Both the position numbers and the translations under genes were made by a program. This document shows, in pieces, positions 1 through 6,590 of a DNA stretch of 6,590 nt. Below the pieces are notes generated by a model. It had not been told where the DNA came from. It ran no database searches and was given only the letters and a program-made list of their open reading frames with translations. Source of the DNA: Planctomycetota bacterium (GTDB lineage: Bacteria > Planctomycetota > Planctomycetia > Pirellulales > Thermoguttaceae); the NCBI GenBank assembly GCA_021784975.1, contig JAJYGU010000032.1, positions 1-6,590 of the forward strand, given 5' to 3'. Position 1 is the stretch's first letter. Every line of letters begins with the position of its first letter.

Positions 1-30
1 GCGCCAATAATCGCGCTACAGTACACGCGT

Positions 31-50
31 TTGTGCAGACGCACAATTTT
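31..50 (+). terminator. Possible weak rho-independent terminator
   Basis: A 6-bp perfect inverted repeat, TTGTGC (31-36) and GCACAA (41-46) with loop AGAC, is followed directly by TTTT (47-50). This is the shape of a small intrinsic terminator for a gene left of the window. The stem is short, the T tract is only four bases, and no upstream coding sequence is visible, so it may be chance or an operator-like palindrome. Confidence 0.3.
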
Positions 51-99
51 CGAGGCGAAAGGGCCGAACGCTGACGCCAGACCTTTGCATTGCGAGTAC

Positions 100-120
100 G
101 ACCTAACGAGGTCTCCCTCG
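100..120 (+). promoter_or_regulatory. Two overlapping, mutually exclusive small hairpins in a leader
   Basis: GACCT-AACG-AGGTC (100-113) and CGAGG-TCTC-CCTCG (107-120) are each perfect 5-bp stems with 4-nt loops. They share bases 107-113, so only one can form at a time. They lie about 36 nt upstream of the ATG at 156 and are followed by a six-T run at 132-137. The arrangement resembles a small attenuator or RNA switch, but stems this short arise by chance. No leader peptide or known riboswitch core was recognised. Confidence 0.2.
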
Positions 121-143
121 GATACTAACACTTTTTTCACTAG

Positions 144-148
144 AGGAG
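144..148 (+). promoter_or_regulatory. Ribosome binding site deciding the first gene's start
   Basis: AGGAG sits 7 nt before the ATG at 156, which is ideal spacing. The in-frame TTG at 150, two codons upstream, would be only 1 nt from this site, so the ATG is preferred. Confidence 0.75.
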
Positions 149-155
149 TTTGTTT

Positions 156-704
156 ATGGCAACTGCTACGCAAAGTGGCGAGCACCTCTTTCGACGGGCC
201 ATGGATGCCTGGGAGTCGGCGTTGGAGTCGGGCGTGAAACTGCAGGAGGAGTCCACCCGATGGCTCCGCGAGACCCTCTGCAATTCGCACACCCTGTCCG
301 AATGGCAACACAAGGCCCAGACGGGCACCGCCGAAGCAATCGCCAAGGCCCGCGAGAGCCTGGATGAAGGGGTGCGAGTGATGAATCAACAGGCCGAAGC
401 GAGCGTGCGGCTGGTGCAGAAGGCGCTGGATGCCCCGCGGAACGGCTCGCCGGCCGATGCGCCCGCAAAAGTGGCCGAATGGTGGCAAATGGCCGCGGAG
501 TCCCTGTGCGCCAACACCGAGGCGGTGTTGAAGGCGAACAGCAGCATGCTGACCGCCTGGCTCGAGCTGCTGCGGAAACTCAGCGACGAGGCCGGCGAGA
601 GCCTGTCGCACTGGGCGCAAACCTCCGCCGAGCAAGTCGAGAGAATGGTCGCCTCGGCGGCCGCCAACGCCAAGGACATGGCCCGACAACCCGCCGGCCT
701 GTGA
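156..704 (+). CDS. Phasin-like small helical protein
   Basis: A 182-residue protein starting at the ATG preceded by AGGAG. It is almost wholly predicted amphipathic helix, rich in Ala, Glu, Gln, Lys and Trp. It has no signal peptide, membrane segment or catalytic motif. Residues 1-92 and 105-178 look like two helical segments split by a Pro/Gly/Ala-rich hinge (residues 93-104). The second half, with the pattern ANTEAVLKANSSMLTAW followed by heptad-like Ser/Ala/Gln-rich helix, resembles phasins, which coat polyhydroxyalkanoate granules and usually have about 110-190 residues. That assignment rests on composition and pattern only. Another coiled-coil or stress-associated helical protein is possible. 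The gene precedes a response regulator by 81 nt with no convincing terminator between, so co-transcription is possible. No PHA synthase or depolymerase is visible nearby. Confidence 0.55.
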   Translation: MATATQSGEHLFRRAMDAWESALESGVKLQEESTRWLRETLCNSHTLSEWQHKAQTGTAEAIAKARESLDEGVRVMNQQAEASVRLVQKALDAPRNGSPADAPAKVAEWWQMAAESLCANTEAVLKANSSMLTAWLELLRKLSDEAGESLSHWAQTSAEQVERMVASAAANAKDMARQPAGL

Positions 705-773
705 GCCGACTGCCGGCCGCGGCGCGGGGGGAAAATGCGGTCGCGGTTGGCGAGCTGCTCGGCGCGGCGGATG

Positions 774-777
774 AGGA
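774..777 (+). promoter_or_regulatory. Ribosome binding site deciding the regulator start
   Basis: AGGA lies 8 nt before the ATG at 786 and favours that start. Earlier in-frame ATGs at 735 and 771 would add 17 or 5 residues that are not part of a receiver fold. The one at 735 does follow a G6A3 run, so it is not excluded. Confidence 0.5.
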
Positions 778-785
778 ACCACCCC

Positions 786-1595
786 ATGTCCAGGCCTGAG
801 GAAAGGGACGGCCAAGCCAAGACACATCGCATTCTGGTGGTCGACGGCCATTTGCTCAGTCGCCAAGCGCTGGGGCTGCGTTTGGCCAAGGAGCCGGGGC
901 TGGCGGTGTGTGGCGAGGCGGAAGATGAATGGGAGGGACTCCGGCAAATCGAGCGCTGCCGCCCGGATCTGGTGGTGGTGGACGTGGCCCTGAAGAACGG
1001 TGGCAACGGCATCGAATTGATCGCCGCCGTCAAGCAGCGTTATCCGGCGATGAAGACTCTCGTCTGGTCGATGTTCGCCGAAAAGCCGCTGGTCGAGTGC
1101 GCCCTGCGGATCGGGGCCACCGGCTATCTCAGCAAAGAAGAATCGCTGGAATTAGTGGTCGAGGCCATCCGCCAGGTGCTGGAGGGCAGGCTCTATCTGA
1201 GTCCGCTGATGGCCGGCAAGGTCATGACCTTGGTCAGCGACGACCAGCCCTTGCCCCGCGATCCGCTCGAGGCCCTCTCCCGCCGCGAGATGGAGGTCTT
1301 TTCCATGATCGGGGCCGGCTTGACCACCCAGCAGATCGCGGCCAAGCTCGAGGTAAGCCCCAAGACCGTTGACTCGCACCGCGAGCGAATCAAGCAGAAG
1401 CTGGCCCTGAAGAACAGCACCGAGCTGACGCATCGGGCCACGCAATGGGCGCTGCAACCGGAGTGGGGGCCCTCGCGTTGGCTCAAGTACGTCGATCCTC
1501 CCGCCCGCGCCAAGGGAATTCACTCCCCCTTGCCTCGCGCGACGGCCCCAACGGAAGAACGCTCCACCCCCGCGGCGGATTGCCCCGGTTCTTGA
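786..1595 (+). CDS. NarL/FixJ-family response regulator
   Basis: A 269-residue cytoplasmic two-component transcription factor. The receiver domain (about residues 14-135) shows the beta-1 motif ILVVDGH with Asp20, the phospho-acceptor Asp66 in PDLVVVDVAL, the switch residue Ser95 and the conserved Lys117 in GYLSKE. A LuxR-type helix-turn-helix follows (about 161-223), with LSRREMEVF and the recognition segment QQIAAKLEVSPKTVDSHR. Family members normally bind DNA as dimers after phosphorylation by a histidine kinase; the target here is unknown. The second acid of the usual Asp-Asp pair is Gly21, which could weaken Mg binding and phosphorylation. After the HTH there is an unusual tail of about 46 residues rich in Pro, Arg, Ala and Ser with no recognised domain. 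The hybrid kinase at 2638 is a candidate partner by proximity only, because another gene lies between them. Confidence 0.9.
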   Translation: MSRPEERDGQAKTHRILVVDGHLLSRQALGLRLAKEPGLAVCGEAEDEWEGLRQIERCRPDLVVVDVALKNGGNGIELIAAVKQRYPAMKTLVWSMFAEKPLVECALRIGATGYLSKEESLELVVEAIRQVLEGRLYLSPLMAGKVMTLVSDDQPLPRDPLEALSRREMEVFSMIGAGLTTQQIAAKLEVSPKTVDSHRERIKQKLALKNSTELTHRATQWALQPEWGPSRWLKYVDPPARAKGIHSPLPRATAPTEERSTPAADCPGS

Positions 1596-1765
1596 TGGCG
1601 ATCGGGCGGCGCGTTAAGATCAGCACGCCGGTTAGGTCTTTGGTCTTTGGTCTTAGTTTCGGTTTTGGTCCGGGCGTAGTGATAGCAGCCCGCCATTCAC
1701 TCCCTAAGACCCAAGACCTAAGACCCAACGCCGCCCGTTGACCAATTCAGCAAGGGAGCCGCCCC
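1596..1765. other. Intergenic gap between regulator and membrane-protein genes
   Basis: This 170-nt gap contains the inverted heptamer repeat and, near its right end, the ribosome binding site of the next gene (AAGGGAG, 1752-1758, 7 nt before the ATG). I see no convincing -35/-10 pair, tRNA or small ORF. The repeat stem may separate or partly terminate transcription between the two genes. Confidence 0.6.
1634..1728. repeat. Intergenic inverted heptamer repeat (GGTCTTN / CTAAGAC-CCAAGAC)
   Basis: The left arm has three 7-nt units, GGTCTTT, GGTCTTT and GGTCTTA (1635-1655). The right arm has CTAAGAC, CCAAGAC, CTAAGAC and a partial CCAA (1704-1728). The segments 1635-1656 and 1704-1725 are complementary at 20 of 22 positions around a 47-nt loop, so the transcript could form a long stem. 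There is no T tract typical of an intrinsic terminator. The hexamer ACGCCG occurs just outside both ends (1625-1630, 1728-1733). This could be a target duplication, but is short enough to be chance in GC-rich DNA. The element is related to the copy at 4974-5090 and has the same arm polarity. Confidence 0.8.
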
Positions 1766-2515
1766 ATGTCCGAACCTTCTCCGTCCCACGTCGCCTCGTC
1801 GCCCGCGGCCTCCCGATCGGCGCCGGCCAAAGAGGTCCCTGAGCGGGTATTCCTGGTGGCCTATCCCAAGGTCGTATTCCTCTACCCTTCCTTCCTGGCC
1901 TCGATTCTGACCGCAATCTACATGAGCTTCGTTCGCAAACCTTTCGACGCGGGCAACGAAGGGGCAGTGATCGTGGCGGCCATGTTCCTGGGAATTCTGG
2001 CCGTCAATTTCGTGATCCTGGCCTTCGATTTTCCGCGGACCACCTCGCTGACCTTGTTCTTCTTCGCGGTGGCAGTGGCGACCGGGTTCGTACTGCTGGT
2101 GACCCTCAAGCCCGAGTTGCTGCCGCATATCACCCACCTGTTGGCCAAGTTTCGCCCAGCCGCCAATGCTACGTTTTATTGGGCGTTTGCGGCCATGCTG
2201 GCCGTGATCTTCTTGGGGGTAAGCCTGGTGGTCCGCTTCGACTATTGGGAAGTCCGTCCCAATGAATTGCTCCACCACCATGGATTCCTGAGCAACCTGG
2301 AGCGTCTCTCGGCGCCGAACCTGCGCATCGACAAGGAGATCAATGACGTGTTCGAGTATATATTGCTGCGGTCGGGCCGGCTGATCTTGCAGGCCAGCAA
2401 CGAACGCCGGGCGATCGTCCTGGACAACGTGCCGTATATCAAGCAGAAGGAAGACGACATCACCCGCATGCTCGGGGCCTTGCAGGTTGAAGTCCGCTCC
2501 GACACGGCAAGTTGA
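1766..2515 (+). CDS. Four-helix membrane protein with cytoplasmic C-terminal domain (possible PH-like)
   Basis: A 249-residue protein whose ATG has a good AAGGGAG site 7 nt upstream. A disordered Ser/Ala/Pro-rich head (residues 1-22) is followed by four hydrophobic segments at about 36-55, 67-87, 94-114 and 135-156, then a soluble tail (157-249). An even number of helices puts both ends on the same side, most likely the cytoplasm. The tail pattern VRFDYWEVRPNELLHHHGFL, then a strand-rich stretch with GRLILQASNERRAIVLDNVPYI, resembles the bacterial PH-like domains found after membrane helices (bPH2/YdbS type), but I cannot confirm this by eye. No enzymatic motif, lipoprotein box or transporter signature was recognised. 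It lies 122 nt upstream of the hybrid kinase in the same direction. A role as an accessory membrane component is speculation. Confidence 0.75.
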   Translation: MSEPSPSHVASSPAASRSAPAKEVPERVFLVAYPKVVFLYPSFLASILTAIYMSFVRKPFDAGNEGAVIVAAMFLGILAVNFVILAFDFPRTTSLTLFFFAVAVATGFVLLVTLKPELLPHITHLLAKFRPAANATFYWAFAAMLAVIFLGVSLVVRFDYWEVRPNELLHHHGFLSNLERLSAPNLRIDKEINDVFEYILLRSGRLILQASNERRAIVLDNVPYIKQKEDDITRMLGALQVEVRSDTAS

Positions 2516-2528
2516 CCTGGGCCCTCGG

Positions 2529-2556
2529 TTGAGTTTTGGGCGGATTCCGCGATACT
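2529..2556 (+). promoter_or_regulatory. Tentative promoter upstream of the hybrid kinase gene
   Basis: TTGAGT (2529-2534) and GATACT (2551-2556) are separated by 16 nt and each match the sigma-70 consensus at four of six positions. The spacer ends in the perfect palindrome GCGGA-T-TCCGC (2540-2550), which could be an operator. If transcription starts just downstream, the upstream TTG at 2536 cannot be the start codon, which agrees with choosing the ATG at 2638. Similar matches occur by chance. Confidence 0.25.
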
Positions 2557-2637
2557 GAGGGCGCGGTAGCGGATCCCATCGGCGGTGACCGTTTGCGCCT
2601 AGGTGAGGCCGCGCGAGACCCCTCAACGGGCTGGGCC

Positions 2638-6201
<3,564 letters not shown>

Positions 6202-6203
6202 TG

Positions 6204-6590
6204 ATGGCTGAGCAGAGCAACGTTGTCAGCGAGCGATTATCCGCCATCGTGGGCCTGGGGGCCTCGGCGGGAGGAATGGCCGCGCTGAAGGAGTTTTTCG
6301 CGGCCATGCCGCCCAACAGCGGCATCGCCTTCGTGGTGGTGATGCACCTCGATCCGGGCAGCCCGAGCATGCTCCCCGACCTGTTGGCCGGCTTGACCGG
6401 TTTCATCGTCTTGGAGGCGGCCGAAAACCAGACGATCGAGCCGGATCACGTCTACATTATCCCACCGGGCAAGAACGTGGTCCTCGACCGGCGACGGGTG
6501 CGGTTGGAGCCGCGTACCTCGGCCATGCCTACCGCCATCGACATCTTCTTCCGTTCGCTGGCCGAAGATCGGCAGGAGAAGGCAGTGGCT
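6204..6590 (+). CDS. CheB-type protein-glutamate methylesterase, N-terminal part (runs off the window)
   Basis: The first 129 codons are open to the window edge. The ATG at 6204 lies 2 nt after the kinase stop (TAG 6199-6201), with AGAAGG (6190-6195) 8 nt upstream, so translation is probably coupled. The sequence reads IVGLGASAGGMAALKEFF, then AFVVVMHLDPGSPSMLPDLLA, then EPDHVYIIPPGKNVVL and IDIFFRSLAEDRQEKAVA, all characteristic of the CheB methylesterase domain. The nucleophile is expected to be Ser21 in GASAGG and the catalytic His is His48; the catalytic Asp lies beyond the edge. No receiver domain precedes it, unlike classical chemotaxis CheB. This fits the large CheB-CheR-PAS fusion proteins that begin with the methylesterase domain, often with a kinase or PAS region further on. 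The missing 3' part would decide between a stand-alone esterase and such a fusion. Confidence 0.88.
   Translation, partial: MAEQSNVVSERLSAIVGLGASAGGMAALKEFFAAMPPNSGIAFVVVMHLDPGSPSMLPDLLAGLTGFIVLEAAENQTIEPDHVYIIPPGKNVVLDRRRVRLEPRTSAMPTAIDIFFRSLAEDRQEKAVA

Noticed and set aside
31..237. Small open frame of 68 codons overlapping the first gene
   Set aside because: It lacks a ribosome binding site, begins in the putative hairpin at 31-50 and overlaps a well-supported start at 156.
693..717. GCCGGC...GCCGGC inverted repeat as a terminator of the phasin-like gene
   Set aside because: The stem is only 6 bp of a self-palindromic hexamer common in GC-rich DNA, overlaps the stop codon, and has no following T run.
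2536..2637. Extension of the kinase to the upstream in-frame TTG
   Set aside because: The added 34 residues resemble untranslated spacer, no ribosome binding site precedes the TTG, and the tentative promoter overlaps it. The ATG at 2638 remains a judgement because its own ribosome site is weak.

Overview
The window is GC-rich, densely coded on the + strand, and reads as a signal-transduction segment of a bacterial chromosome. The lineage is inferred, not shown. Short heptameric repeats of the CCAAGAC/GGTCTTG type, together with very large multi-sensor hybrid kinases and CheB-type proteins, suggest a planctomycete (Pirellulales-like) or a metagenome-assembled relative.

Layout: 1-155 is non-coding leader with a few small hairpins. 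156-704 encodes a small, helical, phasin-like protein. 786-1595 encodes a NarL/FixJ-type response regulator (receiver plus LuxR-type helix-turn-helix). 1596-1765 is intergenic and holds an inverted heptamer repeat. 1766-2515 encodes a four-helix membrane protein with a cytoplasmic C-terminal domain, possibly PH-like. 2516-2637 is a short spacer with a tentative promoter. 2638-6201 encodes a 1187-residue hybrid histidine kinase ordered DUF4118-like membrane domain, PAS, Cys-rich GAF, PAS, HisKA, HATPase, REC, REC. 6204-6590 is the start of a CheB-type methylesterase gene that runs off the window, only 2 nt behind the kinase stop and probably translationally coupled to it.

Working model (inference): the kinase senses through its membrane domain and two cysteine-rich sensor domains, autophosphorylates on His645 and passes phosphate to its own receivers. 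Output could reach the NarL-type regulator encoded upstream and/or the CheB-type protein downstream. No Hpt domain is visible in the window. The phasin-like and membrane proteins have no demonstrated link to this pathway.

The most unusual signal is a 117-nt (39-codon) block of 7-nt repeats with inverted symmetry lying inside the kinase ATP-binding domain (4974-5090), between the N box and the DTGIGIP G1 box. It keeps the frame open. A related element with the same arm polarity lies in the 1596-1765 intergenic gap. This looks like an interspersed palindromic repeat family that has entered a gene in frame. I see no evidence of a new defence system, CRISPR array, tRNA or rRNA here.
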